From: Bacterioplanes sp.
Lineage (GTDB): Bacteria; Pseudomonadota; Gammaproteobacteria; Pseudomonadales; Oceanobacteraceae
Direction of reading: 5' to 3'
Assembly: GCA_014859445.1 (NCBI GenBank)
Contig: JACUUC010000005.1
Span: 1 to 64,000, forward strand
DNA length: 64,000 nucleotides
Shown here one piece after another: positions 1 through 9,145 of this stretch. The notes beneath the pieces were generated by a model. That model saw only the letters and a list, made by a program, of their open reading frames with translations, did no database searches and was not told the DNA's origin. How positions within the stretch are numbered: position 1 is the first letter of the stretch; each line of letters opens with the position of its first letter. Both the position numbers and the translations under genes were made by a program.

Positions 1-37
1 GGCGGGTAATGGCGTTGTTATCTTTGGCACCGTTGTC

Positions 38-57
38 GCGGGCATGGCCCGCTCCCA
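38..57. repeat. REP-like extragenic palindrome
   Basis: A 6-bp perfect stem (gcgggc at 38-43, gcccgc at 47-52) with a 3-base loop is followed by ctccca. This resembles the core of repetitive extragenic palindromes of Pseudomonas, where a GCGGGC/GCCCGC hairpin precedes CTCC. It lies downstream of mtnC. No second copy was seen in the window, so its repetitive nature is an inference. The rest of 1-132 shows no gene. Confidence 0.35.
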
Positions 58-132
58 CACCAATCTCCCATTCTCACAATAATCTCCGATGTCTGTACAC
101 ATTTAAGTGTTGCTAACATGACCAATCTTGAG

Positions 133-855
133 TTAGTAAGCCAGTTCAGGGAAGATTCCTGCTAGCGCTGCGAAAGATGCCACGGCAGGGTGTGCGGCGG
201 TGTTTGGTAGCGATGAGTCGCGCACTAACCATGCTGTTGTTAGGCCTGCGTTGTGGGCAGCATCCAGTTCGGCTTCAATATCCGACAAAAAGAGCACTTC
301 GTCTGGCGTGATGGAATGCTGTTGTTGTAACTCAGCGAGGATACGTTGGTAGGCGCTCACTTCCTGTTTCGCACCAACTTGGGTGTCAAAATGCCCACTG
401 AAAACGGGCAATAAATCACCGTCTTGGCTGTAGGCAAAAAACAATTTCTGCGCCCCAACAGAGCCCGATGAGTAGACGTACAAAGGGATACCATTCTCAT
501 GCCATGCACGCAGTGCTTGAGTGGCATCGGGGTACATGTGGGCACGATAATCCCCTTGCTCATAACCTGCACGCCAAATCAGTCCTTGCAAGGTTTTCAA
601 TGGCGTGGCTTTTTTATCGTTTGCAATCCAGCTGAGCAACACATCAATCAGTGCTTCGATGTCATTCACATCGATTTGCCGTCCTTCCTCTGCCGCCAGT
701 GCTGCGGTAGCGGCCAACACATCGACTAGCGTGTGCTGGTGCGTACGAACGTAGTCGGGTAGGTGTTTAGTCGCGTAGGGAAATAACACCTCTTTGACAA
801 AGGAGATGGACGAGGTTGTGCCTTCAATGTCGGTCAAAATCAATCGAATGGTCAT
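133..855 (-). CDS. mtnC: Enolase-phosphatase E1 (methionine salvage)
   Basis: A 240-residue HAD-superfamily enzyme. MtnC enolises 2,3-diketo-5-methylthiopentyl-1-phosphate and then dephosphorylates it to the acireductone used by MtnD; it is cytosolic. The HAD motif I appears at the N terminus as LILTDIEGTTSSISFV, with the nucleophile Asp9. The later stretch LFLSDIEAELDAAHNAG is the HAD motif with acidic metal ligands. Length is typical of bacterial MtnC. The ATG is preceded by AAGGA lying over the mtnD stop, 9 bases upstream in the transcript, so it is the last gene of mtnA-mtnB-mtnD-mtnC. Confidence 0.95.
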   Translation of the reverse strand: MTIRLILTDIEGTTSSISFVKEVLFPYATKHLPDYVRTHQHTLVDVLAATAALAAEEGRQIDVNDIEALIDVLLSWIANDKKATPLKTLQGLIWRAGYEQGDYRAHMYPDATQALRAWHENGIPLYVYSSGSVGAQKLFFAYSQDGDLLPVFSGHFDTQVGAKQEVSAYQRILAELQQQHSITPDEVLFLSDIEAELDAAHNAGLTTAWLVRDSSLPNTAAHPAVASFAALAGIFPELAY

Positions 856-864
856 TCACATTCC

Positions 865-1407
865 TTAAGCCGTTAAGCGATTGTAATGCTCGGCAATGTC
901 GCTGCCGGTAAAATGCGCGACCCAACCATCGGGATTATTAAAGAATCGAATCGCGACAAACGCCGGATTTGGCCCCATATCAAACCAGTGCGGTGTATTG
1001 GCCGGTACGCTGATCAAATCACCAGCCGTGCATAACACCTCGTACACTCGTTCGCCAATGTGTAGGCTAAACAAGCCTTGTCCGGCGACAAAGAAGCGTA
1101 CTTCGTCTTCGCTGTGGGTATGCTCGCTGAGAAACTTTTGACGCAGCTCGTCTTTTTGCGGGTGATCGGCCGTGAGGCTAATGACATCCACGGTCTGATA
1201 ACCGTCTTCGCTGATCAAACGGTCGATGTCGGCTTGATACGCCGCCATCACATGCTCGCTACTGTCGCCAGCTTGGACTGTGCTTTGTGTCTGCCACTGT
1301 TCGAAACGTACGCCAACCAAGGCCAGTTGTTCGTGAATTTTTTGTGGGTTGTTGCTGGTGAAAACGAGGTTGTTGGCCATGTTTTCATAAATTCGAATTT
1401 CGCTCAT
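865..1407 (-). CDS. mtnD: Acireductone dioxygenase
   Basis: A 180-residue cupin. It oxidises the acireductone 1,2-dihydroxy-3-keto-5-methylthiopentene; the Fe form yields the methionine precursor 4-methylthio-2-oxobutanoate. The metal-binding set is visible as HTHSEDE (His, His, Glu) with a later His in PANTPHWFD. The open frame continues upstream to 1524, but the start at 1407 (MSEIRIYENM) has AAGGA at the right distance, fits the family length and avoids a long overlap with mtnB. Eight bases separate it from the mtnB stop. Confidence in the family is very high, in the exact start good. Confidence 0.94.
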   Translation of the reverse strand: MSEIRIYENMANNLVFTSNNPQKIHEQLALVGVRFEQWQTQSTVQAGDSSEHVMAAYQADIDRLISEDGYQTVDVISLTADHPQKDELRQKFLSEHTHSEDEVRFFVAGQGLFSLHIGERVYEVLCTAGDLISVPANTPHWFDMGPNPAFVAIRFFNNPDGWVAHFTGSDIAEHYNRLTA

Positions 1408-1415
1408 GATTATCC

Positions 1416-2060
1416 TTATTCTGTGGTGGTTGCCAAACCGAGTTGGCGACGTTGTAGTTCGTATTGCAGTAGATGATCCAGTGCTTCTAAATGGCGAAAG
1501 CAGGTGTGGATATCGCTGCCCCAAGTGTAGATGCCGTGGCCACGAATCAGATAGGCATGACCTTGACCGTGCTGTTGCATGTGTTGTTCGACGTCACTCG
1601 CCAATTGCTCAATGTCTTGCGTATTGTCAAAAATCGGAATGCGCACCGCGTTCAAGTGGGTGCTTTCGCCTGTTAATGCTTTTTGCAGTTCCCACCCCTG
1701 CAAAATGAGCAGGTTACTGGGCCAGATTTGTGACAGTAATACGGCGCTCGGAGAATGCGTATGCAGCACCGCACCGATGTTTGTATCACGACGATAAAGC
1801 TGTGTGTGTAAGCCGGTTTCTGCTGATGGCTTGCCTGCACTAAGCGGTTGTCCTTGCCAATCCACCACCAGAATATCCGCTGCGCTTAATTCCCCTTTGT
1901 GTTTGCCCGAGCTGGTCAATGCGCAACAGGCGTCATTGAGACGAATCGAGTAATTCGAACTGGTGGCGGGTGACCAGTTACGATCGTACATGATTTTGCC
2001 ATAGCGGCATAAATCGGCGGCGGCTTGTTGAAAGGCAATGTCGGAGTAAGGATGTTCCAT
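1416..2060 (-). CDS. mtnB: Methylthioribulose-1-phosphate dehydratase
   Basis: A 214-residue class II aldolase/adducin-fold enzyme that dehydrates 5-methylthioribulose-1-phosphate to 2,3-diketo-5-methylthiopentyl-1-phosphate. Zinc ligands are seen in HTHSPSAV and in RGHGIYTWG. SSGKHKGEL matches the phosphate-binding loop region of the family. The frame is open to 2102, but the ATG at 2060 (MEHPYSD) gives no overlap with mtnA, has an AAGG upstream and matches family length. It is second in the mtnA-B-D-C operon. Confidence 0.93.
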   Translation of the reverse strand: MEHPYSDIAFQQAAADLCRYGKIMYDRNWSPATSSNYSIRLNDACCALTSSGKHKGELSAADILVVDWQGQPLSAGKPSAETGLHTQLYRRDTNIGAVLHTHSPSAVLLSQIWPSNLLILQGWELQKALTGESTHLNAVRIPIFDNTQDIEQLASDVEQHMQQHGQGHAYLIRGHGIYTWGSDIHTCFRHLEALDHLLQYELQRRQLGLATTTE

Positions 2061-2070
2061 GAAGCAGACC

Positions 2071-3081
2071 TTATGCGCTGGTATTGAGCAGATTATGGGC
2101 AATGGTCGTCTCGTTCACTGGCGAGATGATACCGTGTTCGGTCACGATGGCATCAATCAAGCTAGCGGGTGTGACGTCAAAGGCGGGATTGATGGCATGG
2201 CAACCTTCAGGCGCAATGGCTTGACCATTGAGCTGAGTGACCTCTTGTCCGTCGCGCTGCTCAATGGGAATTTGCTGACCATCACGAATGGTGAGATCAA
2301 AGGTCGTACTGGGAGCGGCTACCATCACCTTAATGCCGTGGTATTTAGCCAATACCGCCAAGCTGTAAGTGCCGATTTTATTTGCGACATCGCCATTGGC
2401 GGCAATACGGTCGGCACCGACAATCAGCCAGTGAATGTTGCCTTGGCGAAACAGTTGCGCCGCAGCGCCATCACAGACCAAGGACACTGGGATGTTGTCT
2501 TGCATGAGTTCCCAGCTGGTGAGGCGGGCACCCTGTAACCAAGGGCGTGTTTCACCGGCGTACACGTGCGTGACTTTGCCATCTTGGTAACCACTGCGAA
2601 TGATGCCGAGGGCGGTGCCGTGACCACCAGTTGCTAAGGCGCCGGTATTGCAATGGGTGTAAATCTGACTGTTGTCAGCCAGCAGTGAGGCACCGAATTG
2701 ACCCATGCGCAGGTTGGCTTCAATGTCTTCAGCATGAATGGCTTTGGCACACGCAACCAGTTGGTGTGCGTCTGTGCCTGCTTGCGTCATACGATCAAGC
2801 GCCCAAAATAAATTCACCGCGGTTGGGCGTGATTCCGCTAACACACGATAGGCGTCGGCCAAATCGCGTCCGGCCAATGCATCTAGGGCATAACCGTACG
2901 CGGCGGCAATCCCAATGGCCGGTGCGCCACGCACTACCATACTGCGAATGGCATCCGCCACATCGGCTGCGGTGCTGTAGGTCAACACCTGATGTTGGTG
3001 TGGTAAAACACGCTGATCGAGCAATGACAGCGTGTTGTTGTGCCACGCAATGGCCTGAAAATTCGACGTTATAACCGACAT
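2071..3081 (-). CDS. mtnA: Methylthioribose-1-phosphate isomerase
   Basis: A 336-residue member of the eIF2B-alpha/beta/delta-like family. It isomerises 5-methylthioribose-1-phosphate to the ribulose form, the entry step of this salvage operon. Family motifs are [16 protein letters not shown], the catalytic-Cys segment [15 protein letters not shown] and [18 protein letters not shown], which holds the acid Asp. A GTG codon exists at 3090, but the ATG at 3081 sits 6-8 bases after GGGGTG and is preferred. No mtnK, mtnN or mtnP is present in the window, so the phosphorylated substrate must be made by genes elsewhere. Confidence 0.95.
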   Translation of the reverse strand: MSVITSNFQAIAWHNNTLSLLDQRVLPHQHQVLTYSTAADVADAIRSMVVRGAPAIGIAAAYGYALDALAGRDLADAYRVLAESRPTAVNLFWALDRMTQAGTDAHQLVACAKAIHAEDIEANLRMGQFGASLLADNSQIYTHCNTGALATGGHGTALGIIRSGYQDGKVTHVYAGETRPWLQGARLTSWELMQDNIPVSLVCDGAAAQLFRQGNIHWLIVGADRIAANGDVANKIGTYSLAVLAKYHGIKVMVAAPSTTFDLTIRDGQQIPIEQRDGQEVTQLNGQAIAPEGCHAINPAFDVTPASLIDAIVTEHGIISPVNETTIAHNLLNTSA

Positions 3082-3108
3082 AATGAGCACCCCAAAAAAC
3101 AGAGGTGC

Positions 3109-3137
3109 ATTTTAGCCTATTCTGGATCGTCCGTCAG
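3109..3137 (-). promoter_or_regulatory. Predicted sigma-70 promoter of mtnABDC
   Basis: On the minus strand CTGACG (3132-3137) and TAAAAT (3109-3114) are separated by exactly 17 bases, 27 bases upstream of the mtnA ATG. This predicts a very short leader starting near 3102. It lies between the pgi stop and mtnA, so the salvage operon probably has its own promoter. Confidence 0.5.
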
Positions 3138-3143
3138 AGTGAA

Positions 3144-4802
3144 TCACAGGCTGTTTTGCATTTGCTGAAACGCACGAATCAATCCGTTGGTGGAGCCATC
3201 CACGTCGTTAGCCACGGTTTCACCTTGCAATGAGCGCAATACGCGATCGCCCAATTGTTTACCCAGTTCCACGCCCCATTGATCAAATGAGTTGATGCCC
3301 CACAGCATGCCTTGGGCGGCCACCTTGTGCTCGTAGAGTGCGATTAAGGCGCCAATACTGTGCGGTGTGGTTTTGGGGAAATACAGCGTGTTGCTGGGTC
3401 GGTTGCCGGGAATGACCTTTTGCGGTGCTAGAACAACGGCTTCGGCTTTGTTCATGCCAGCAGCAATGAGCTCATCCAAGGCCTCTTGTTCGGATTTACC
3501 CTGCAGCAACGCTTGGCTTTGACTGAGGCAGTTCGACACCAGCATGGCATGAAAATTATCAATCGGATTGTGGCTGCACATCGGCAAAATAAAATCGCAG
3601 GGTGAGAAGTGCGTGCCTTGGTGCAGCAATTGGTGGAACGCGTGCTGACCGTTAGTACCCACACCGCCCCAAATGATCGGCCCCGTATGATAATCCACTG
3701 GATAGCCATCGGCGGTCATGGATTTGCCGTTACTTTCCATGTCGAGCTGCTGTAAGTACGCGGGTAGGCTGCGCAAATAGTGATCGTAGGGCAAGATGGC
3801 ATGCGAGTTGATATTGAAGAAATTCACGTACCAAATGCCGAGCAATGCCATGATCACCGGCATATTTTGCCCTAATGGCGCGGTGCGGAAGTGTTCATCC
3901 ATGTCATAAGCGCCACGTAACAGCTCGCGGAAGTTATCAATGCCAACGGCCAGAGCCAGCGGTAAACCAATGGCCGACCAGAGCGAATAGCGACCTCCCA
4001 CCCAATCCCACATTGGGAAGATGTTGTCTTCGGCGATACCAAATGCCTTTGCGGCCTCAACGTTGGATGACACCGCGGTAAAGTGCTTATGCAAATCGTC
4101 TTCATCACCGCCATTGTCTAAAAACCATTGGCGACAGGCGGTGGCATTTTTCAGCGTTTCTTGGGTGCCGAATGACTTTGATTGGATAATGAACAGCGTG
4201 GTGGCTGGATCGAGCCGCTTTAGAATCTCGGTGATGTGAGAGCCATCAATGTTGGCCAGATAGTGAATGTTAAGGCGCGAATCCCAAAACGGTTTGAGCG
4301 CACTGGACGCCAATTTGGGGCCCAAAAATGAACCGCCAATACCTATGGAAACCACATCGGTAAACGGTCGATTGCTGTAACCACGCCATTGGTTGCGGCG
4401 AATTTTCCAGCAGAATGATTCCATCCGACGCACGGTGTCGCGCACCTCCGGCATGATGTTGATGCCATCAACGATCACTTCACGCTCACCAAAATTACGC
4501 AGAGCGGTGTGCAATGCGGGGCGTTTTTCGCTGCGATTGACCGGGTCGCCAATAAACAAACTTTCAATTTGTTGGGGCAGAAGACGTTCATTGGCCCACT
4601 GCAATAACAGAGTCATGGTGTGTTCGGTGATGCGGTTTTTGGAGTAGTCCAGTTGCAGCCCAGCGGCACTGACGTTGAAACGCTCGAAACGGTGTGGATC
4701 TTGATGAAACCAATCACGCATGTGTTGTTGCTGAATGTCGTGATGGTGTTGTTGTAGGCTCTGCCAAATAGCAGAGTGAGTCACCGTACTACGGCTGATC
4801 AT
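3144..4802 (-). CDS. pgi: Glucose-6-phosphate isomerase
   Basis: A 552-residue cytosolic enzyme that interconverts glucose-6-phosphate and fructose-6-phosphate. Signature segments are GIGGSFLGPKL (phosphate-binding), GGRYSLWSAIGL, NGKSM, GTNGQHAFHQLLHQGT (catalytic Glu/His region is nearby) and INSFDQWGVELGKQLG with the catalytic Lys. Length is normal for the family. The ATG at 4802 follows AAAGGA at proper spacing. It is transcribed toward mtnA but a separate promoter can be read for each. Confidence 0.97.
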   Translation of the reverse strand: MISRSTVTHSAIWQSLQQHHHDIQQQHMRDWFHQDPHRFERFNVSAAGLQLDYSKNRITEHTMTLLLQWANERLLPQQIESLFIGDPVNRSEKRPALHTALRNFGEREVIVDGINIMPEVRDTVRRMESFCWKIRRNQWRGYSNRPFTDVVSIGIGGSFLGPKLASSALKPFWDSRLNIHYLANIDGSHITEILKRLDPATTLFIIQSKSFGTQETLKNATACRQWFLDNGGDEDDLHKHFTAVSSNVEAAKAFGIAEDNIFPMWDWVGGRYSLWSAIGLPLALAVGIDNFRELLRGAYDMDEHFRTAPLGQNMPVIMALLGIWYVNFFNINSHAILPYDHYLRSLPAYLQQLDMESNGKSMTADGYPVDYHTGPIIWGGVGTNGQHAFHQLLHQGTHFSPCDFILPMCSHNPIDNFHAMLVSNCLSQSQALLQGKSEQEALDELIAAGMNKAEAVVLAPQKVIPGNRPSNTLYFPKTTPHSIGALIALYEHKVAAQGMLWGINSFDQWGVELGKQLGDRVLRSLQGETVANDVDGSTNGLIRAFQQMQNSL

Positions 4803-4834
4803 GGCACATCCTTTGACTTAAAAAATCTGGCTTC

Positions 4835-4863
4835 AGTATAAGACAAGGGTAGGGGGGAGTCAT
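4835..4863 (-). promoter_or_regulatory. Predicted sigma-70 promoter of pgi
   Basis: Minus-strand ATGACT (4858-4863), a 17-base spacer and TATACT (4835-4840) lie 33 bases before the pgi start. It begins directly after the panD terminator. Confidence 0.45.
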
Positions 4864-4866
4864 AGG

Positions 4867-4895
4867 CAAAAAAAACGCCACCGGAAGGTGGCGTT
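4867..4895 (-). terminator. Rho-independent terminator after panD
   Basis: Perfect 9-bp inverted repeat (4874-4882 and 4887-4895) with a 4-base loop, followed on the minus strand by an uninterrupted run of T (A run at 4868-4875 on the plus strand). It ends the pcnB-folK-panB-panC-panD unit. Confidence 0.9.
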
Positions 4896-4921
4896 GCTGG
4901 TTCATGAGCTGCGGCTATGGC

Positions 4922-5302
4922 TTAGGCAACTTGAACCGGAATGTCGAAACTGGTGTGGCTGACGGTGTTGTCGGCATTCATATAAACCATTTTCGGTTTA
5001 AACGTGGCCAATTCTTTCTCGTCATAATTGCCATACGCACAAATGATGATGCGATCACCGACACCGGCTAGGCGTGCGGCGGCTCCGTTCACAGAGATGA
5101 TGCCCGAATTGTCTTCGCCACGAATGATGTAGGTGGTGAAACGTTGACCATTATCAATGTTATAAATCTGGATCTGTTCAAACTCACGCATGCCAGCGAG
5201 ATCCAGCAGTTTGCCGTCAATGGCGCAAGAGCCTTCGTAATTGAGCACCGAATGGGTCACTCGTGCTTGATGCAGTTTGGCTTTGAGCATGATGGTTTGC
5301 AT
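4922..5302 (-). CDS. panD: Aspartate 1-decarboxylase proenzyme
   Basis: A 126-residue pyruvoyl enzyme that makes beta-alanine from L-aspartate for pantothenate synthesis. Self-cleavage between Gly24 and Ser25 is expected at NYEGSCAID, and the numbering from [11 protein letters not shown] puts the scissile pair at exactly 24/25. The start has AAAGGG upstream. [10 protein letters not shown] is also conserved. It is the last gene of the pan group and is followed by a strong terminator. 109 bases separate it from panC. Confidence 0.97.
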   Translation of the reverse strand: MQTIMLKAKLHQARVTHSVLNYEGSCAIDGKLLDLAGMREFEQIQIYNIDNGQRFTTYIIRGEDNSGIISVNGAAARLAGVGDRIIICAYGNYDEKELATFKPKMVYMNADNTVSHTSFDIPVQVA

Positions 5303-5411
5303 GGTAAACCCTTTCTTTACGTTTTCGCACGATTCGTGGTTGCTTTACCGTAAAACAACACGGGAATTGTTCATTTAATGCCCACTTGGACACAAGGCGC
5401 TGAAGTATGCC

Positions 5412-6278
5412 TTATTCAATGCGTTGATTCAACGTCACGTGAATATTATCAATCAATCGCGCGTTACCCAAGTGCGCAGCGGCCAAGATAACCAGATCTT
5501 TGACCGTATCACCCGATTGCACACTTTGTACATTGTGTGCATGACACACGGCCACATAATCGGGTATGAAACCCAGTTGCTGCAGTTGCTCGTTGGCCTC
5601 GGCTAACGCCTGTGCTAACGGTGTGTGCGCCTGAAGGCGAGATAATACGTGCTGTAGCGTACGATACAAGCCCGGAGCAATCGCCCGTTCTTCAGGGCTA
5701 AGGTAGCCGTTGCGCGAGCTTAATGCCAAGCCATCGTCTGCCCGTGCCGTAGCCACTGGGACGATTGTGATGGGCATGTTGAGATCGTCGACCATTTTGC
5801 GAATAACGGCGACTTGTTGAAAGTCTTTTTCACCAAAGTAGGCACGGTCAGGCTGCACCATGTTAAACAATTTCGTGACCACCGTTGCCACGCCGTCAAA
5901 GTGTCCTGGACGGCTGCCGCCGCACAACCCCGCCGAAACCCCTGGCACATGCACACGACTTTGCTGCGCTTGTCCGTGCGGGTACATTTCGTCCACATCG
6001 GGGGCAAACAACAAATCGGTTGCCGCCGCTTCGAGCCGTTTCTGATCGGCCGTCAAGGTGCGTGGGTAACGTTCAAGGTCGCTGGCATCGTTAAATTGCA
6101 GCGGATTAACAAAAATACTGGCAACGGTAAAACAGTCGTCGGCTTTCGCATGATCCACCAAACGGATGTGACCGTCGTGTAAATTGCCCATGGTGGGCAC
6201 AAACCCAATGCGACGACCTTGTTCTCGGGCTTGACGAACGTGTTGCCGTAATTCTTCAATCGTATGAACCGTAATCAT
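5412..6278 (-). CDS. panC: Pantothenate synthetase
   Basis: A 288-residue ATP-dependent ligase that joins pantoate and beta-alanine. It is a nucleotidylyltransferase-fold enzyme: the HIGH-like motif is in [16 protein letters not shown] and the KMSKS counterpart in [25 protein letters not shown] is a family block. The ATG overlaps the panB stop as ATGA, so translational coupling is likely. Length is typical. Confidence 0.96.
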   Translation of the reverse strand: MITVHTIEELRQHVRQAREQGRRIGFVPTMGNLHDGHIRLVDHAKADDCFTVASIFVNPLQFNDASDLERYPRTLTADQKRLEAAATDLLFAPDVDEMYPHGQAQQSRVHVPGVSAGLCGGSRPGHFDGVATVVTKLFNMVQPDRAYFGEKDFQQVAVIRKMVDDLNMPITIVPVATARADDGLALSSRNGYLSPEERAIAPGLYRTLQHVLSRLQAHTPLAQALAEANEQLQQLGFIPDYVAVCHAHNVQSVQSGDTVKDLVILAAAHLGNARLIDNIHVTLNQRIE

Positions 6279-7084
6279 GCAGAAAACCCATGTTCGGCGG
6301 CAGGGAAAACGCCTGCTTTTACTTCGCTGGTGTACTGCGCAAAGGCGTCCTGCACGGTGTTGCCATTGACCATGTAGTTTTTTACGAACTTGGGTACGCG
6401 GCCGCGATTTAAGCCCAGCATGTCATGCATCACCAGCACTTGTGCGTCGGTGGCGCTGCCAGCACCAATGCCAATTACGGGGATCGACACGGCTTGAGTG
6501 ATGCGTTCGGCCAGTGTGCTGGGTACGCATTCCAGTAACAACAAATCGGCACCGGCTTCGGCCAAGGCAATGGCATGAGCCAGCATGGCGTCGGCTTTAG
6601 CGTCGTCTCGCCCTTGCACCTTATAGCCGCCTAGCTTATTGACGGCCTGTGGCGTCAAACCAAGATGAGCGCAAACAGGCACACCTTGTTGTGCTAAGCG
6701 TTGAATGAGAGGAATCAACCAGTCATCGCCTTCGATTTTAATTAAATGAGCACCCGCCTGCATCACCGCACGGGCGCTGGCTAAGCCTTGTTCAAGTGTG
6801 CCATAGCTCATAAAGGGGAGGTCGGTCATGACTAAGGCGGGTTGCGCTGCACGAGCATTGCCTTTTGCCACCGCGCGCGTGTGGTACACCATGTCCTCTA
6901 GGGTCACGGGTAAGGTGCTGTCTTGACCTTGTAATACCATGCCAAGCGAGTCACCGACCAGCAATACCTCAACACCCGCTTCGGCCGCTAATTGCGCAAA
7001 CGTGGCATCGTAAGCGGTTAGAACCGCAAATTTTTGTTGTTCGGCTTTCATCTGCGTTAAACGCGGAATGCTAATGGCATTCAT
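6275..7084 (-). CDS. panB: 3-methyl-2-oxobutanoate hydroxymethyltransferase
   Basis: A 269-residue TIM-barrel enzyme that transfers a hydroxymethyl group from methylene-tetrahydrofolate to alpha-ketoisovalerate, giving ketopantoate. [27 protein letters not shown] and [16 protein letters not shown] carry the Mg2+ and substrate-binding Asp residues; [14 protein letters not shown] is also conserved. The frame opens at 7108, but the ATG at 7084 follows GGAGAA and gives [13 protein letters not shown], as in relatives. It is coupled to panC by a 4-base overlap and stands 74 bases after folK. Confidence 0.96.
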   Translation of the reverse strand: MNAISIPRLTQMKAEQQKFAVLTAYDATFAQLAAEAGVEVLLVGDSLGMVLQGQDSTLPVTLEDMVYHTRAVAKGNARAAQPALVMTDLPFMSYGTLEQGLASARAVMQAGAHLIKIEGDDWLIPLIQRLAQQGVPVCAHLGLTPQAVNKLGGYKVQGRDDAKADAMLAHAIALAEAGADLLLLECVPSTLAERITQAVSIPVIGIGAGSATDAQVLVMHDMLGLNRGRVPKFVKNYMVNGNTVQDAFAQYTSEVKAGVFPAAEHGFSA

Positions 7085-7158
7085 GGTGATTCTCCGGTTA
7101 GTGCCCACTGGGCTTCACTGTGGTTGCGTGAATAGGTGAGTATGGTGCGGATTAAACG

Positions 7159-7653
7159 TTATATGTCAATAACTGGGGGTGATAATCGTTGCAATTGACC
7201 GTCAAATTCTGGGCTGATATCGCGTAAAAAACGGCCATCTGGTAGCATCAAATCGGGCGCAATTTCCAACAATGGCATGACGACAAAGCTGCGTTTGCAC
7301 AGTTCTCGGTGTGGAACGCTGAGTCGTTCGTGCTCGATGACCTGGTCGTCATACAGCAGTAAATCCAAATCCAGACAACGCTCGCCCCAGTGGCGCAGAC
7401 GTACTCTGCCTTGCTGCTGCTCTTGGTTCAGTAACCAATCCAATGCGTCGAGTGCTGGCAATGACGTGGTGAGCGCCGCCACGGCATTGTAAAAGTCGGG
7501 TTGATCTTGAGGTCCCAGTGGTTGACTGCGATAGAGTGAAGAAACAGTCAGTAACGTCCACTGGGGTGATTGTTGGAACGCTTTGAGCGCACGGGTGATG
7601 TGCGCCTCGGGGTCTTCCACATTCGCACCTAAGCCAACGTAACAAACGCTCAT
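7159..7653 (-). CDS. folK: 2-amino-4-hydroxy-6-hydroxymethyldihydropteridine diphosphokinase
   Basis: A 164-residue folate-pathway enzyme (HPPK) that transfers pyrophosphate from ATP to hydroxymethyl-dihydropterin. Recognisable blocks are YVGLGANV near the N terminus, LYRSQPLGPQDQPDFYNAV, the Mg2+-binding RCLDLDLLLYDD and PHRELCKRSFVVMPLLEI. Its start is only 2 bases after the pcnB stop, so the two are cotranscribed; the same pcnB-folK-panBC order is known in Pseudomonas. Confidence 0.96.
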   Translation of the reverse strand: MSVCYVGLGANVEDPEAHITRALKAFQQSPQWTLLTVSSLYRSQPLGPQDQPDFYNAVAALTTSLPALDALDWLLNQEQQQGRVRLRHWGERCLDLDLLLYDDQVIEHERLSVPHRELCKRSFVVMPLLEIAPDLMLPDGRFLRDISPEFDGQLQRLSPPVIDI

Positions 7654-7655
7654 GT

Positions 7656-9059
7656 TTACTGCTCATTCGGTTTGTAGTTACGACGCCGTGGGCGTGAACG
7701 GTTACGGCTACGGCGTGGTCGTTCATCATGCTCCGTCACGTGCTCGCCAGTGTCTTCGAAGCGGGGTTTGTTGGCACGCACTTCGTGTGGAAATTGCTCT
7801 TGCAGTTTGGTCCAAAAAGCGCCCAAGTTGGCCAAGTTCTCACCGGACTGTTCGCGCAATAAAATAAAGTCATACGCCGCGCGGAAGCGAGGGTGCGATA
7901 GCAATTCTTGGCAGCGCCGCGACTGCGTTTTGGCCATACGCAATTGCAACTCCCATATTTCTCGCATCGGGATAGAGAGGCGTTTGGGGATGGCCGCACT
8001 TCGGATTTGTTGTGACAGAGCACGATCGGCTGCTTTTTGCAGCGCGGGGTAGGGAGGAAGCCCCGTTTGCTCAAATTCGGCTTTTAAACGAACGACTTGA
8101 GGCCAGAGCAAGGCCGCAAGGAAAAAGTACGGTGTTACCGATTTGCCTGCTTGAATGCGAACATCGGTATTGGCCATGGTGTTTTCAACCAGAATGAGTG
8201 TTTCTGGCTGTAAGCGAATGCACTGCTCGGTGGCCGGGAACAAGGGTTCAAAGAGGTGATGTTCACGTAATAAGCGCAACGTTTCCAGCGCACGACCATG
8301 CAGGAATAATTTGAGAATTTCTTCAAATAAGCGGGCGGCAGGCACTTGCTGTAAGAGTGGTGCCATGGCTTTGATTGGCGCTGCCGTTTGTTTTTCGATG
8401 GTGAATTGCAGTTTCGCGGCAAATCGTACGGCTCTGAGCATGCGTACCGGATCTTCGCGATAACGCGTTTCTGGATCACCAATTAACCGAATCCGATGTT
8501 GTTGTAAGTCTTCCCAGCCTCCCGCATACGCATGCACACTGAAATCGGCAATGTCGTAATACAACGCGTTAATGGTGAAGTCACGACGCATGGCATCTTC
8601 GTCTTTGCTGCCATAGACGTTGTCGCGCAAAATCATGCCTTGCTCGCCGGTTGCCGCGGTTTTTTGTGACACTTCATCGGAGTGAGGTGCGCGGAAAGTC
8701 GCGACTTCGATCACATCACGGCCAAACACCACGTGTACCAGTTTAAAGCGGCGGCCAATTAAGCGTGAATTACGGAATAAATGATTGACCTGTTCGGGGG
8801 TGGCATCCGTCGCCACGTCAAAATCCTTGGGGTCCAGTCCGAGTAACGTGTCGCGAACTCCGCCACCGACCAGCAATGCCTGATAACCGGCATTGTGCAA
8901 TCGGTACAGTACCTTAAGGGCATTGTCGCTTAAGTGATCGCGGCTGATGCTGTGCTGGTCACGTGGAATACGTTCCAACAACACCTGCTGAGCAGGTTTG
9001 CGTTGAAAGAATTGACGTATTTTACGACCGGAATTTTTCAGTGGATTAATCAAAGGAAT
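7656..9059 (-). CDS. pcnB: Poly(A) polymerase I, probable ATT start
   Basis: About 467 residues; adds 3' poly(A) tails that promote RNA decay. The nucleotidyltransferase core is clear: VGGGVRDTLLG, DFDVATDATPEQV with the catalytic Asp pair, RRDFTINALYYD and DPVRMLRAVRFAAKL. The C terminus is Arg-rich (RRSRNRSRPRRR). No ATG or GTG lies at a fitting position. The frame is open to a TTG at 9128, but that codon sits in the T tract of the preceding terminator. An ATT at 9059 gives 31 residues before PRDQHSIS, close to E. coli PcnB, which is known to start at AUU. Start choice is inference; other candidates are ATT 9050 and TTG 9053. Confidence 0.93.
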   Translation of the reverse strand: MPLINPLKNSGRKIRQFFQRKPAQQVLLERIPRDQHSISRDHLSDNALKVLYRLHNAGYQALLVGGGVRDTLLGLDPKDFDVATDATPEQVNHLFRNSRLIGRRFKLVHVVFGRDVIEVATFRAPHSDEVSQKTAATGEQGMILRDNVYGSKDEDAMRRDFTINALYYDIADFSVHAYAGGWEDLQQHRIRLIGDPETRYREDPVRMLRAVRFAAKLQFTIEKQTAAPIKAMAPLLQQVPAARLFEEILKLFLHGRALETLRLLREHHLFEPLFPATEQCIRLQPETLILVENTMANTDVRIQAGKSVTPYFFLAALLWPQVVRLKAEFEQTGLPPYPALQKAADRALSQQIRSAAIPKRLSIPMREIWELQLRMAKTQSRRCQELLSHPRFRAAYDFILLREQSGENLANLGAFWTKLQEQFPHEVRANKPRFEDTGEHVTEHDERPRRSRNRSRPRRRNYKPNEQ

Positions 9060-9119
9060 AAACCGACTCGCTGGCTGGTGGACAAATAGTGGGATGAGTT
9101 TAACGGGAACGAAACGGCA

Positions 9120-9145
9120 AATAAACAAAAAGCCGCAGAGCGGCT
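9120..9145 (-). terminator. Rho-independent terminator of CrcZ-like RNA B
   Basis: Stem agccgc/gcggct (9131-9136 and 9140-9145) with a 3-base loop; the minus-strand transcript continues into TTTTTGTTTATTT. It should end the small RNA and limit read-through into pcnB. Confidence 0.8.

Noticed and set aside
1-132. A terminator for mtnC at the REP-like hairpin.
   Set aside because: No T tract follows the stem on the minus strand; only a REP-like palindrome is supported.
3087-3108. gcacc/ggtgc hairpin covering the mtnA Shine-Dalgarno, as a possible riboswitch or RNA thermometer.
   Set aside because: The best promoter predicts transcription starting near 3102, inside the hairpin, so the full stem would not be made; the stem is only 5 bp.
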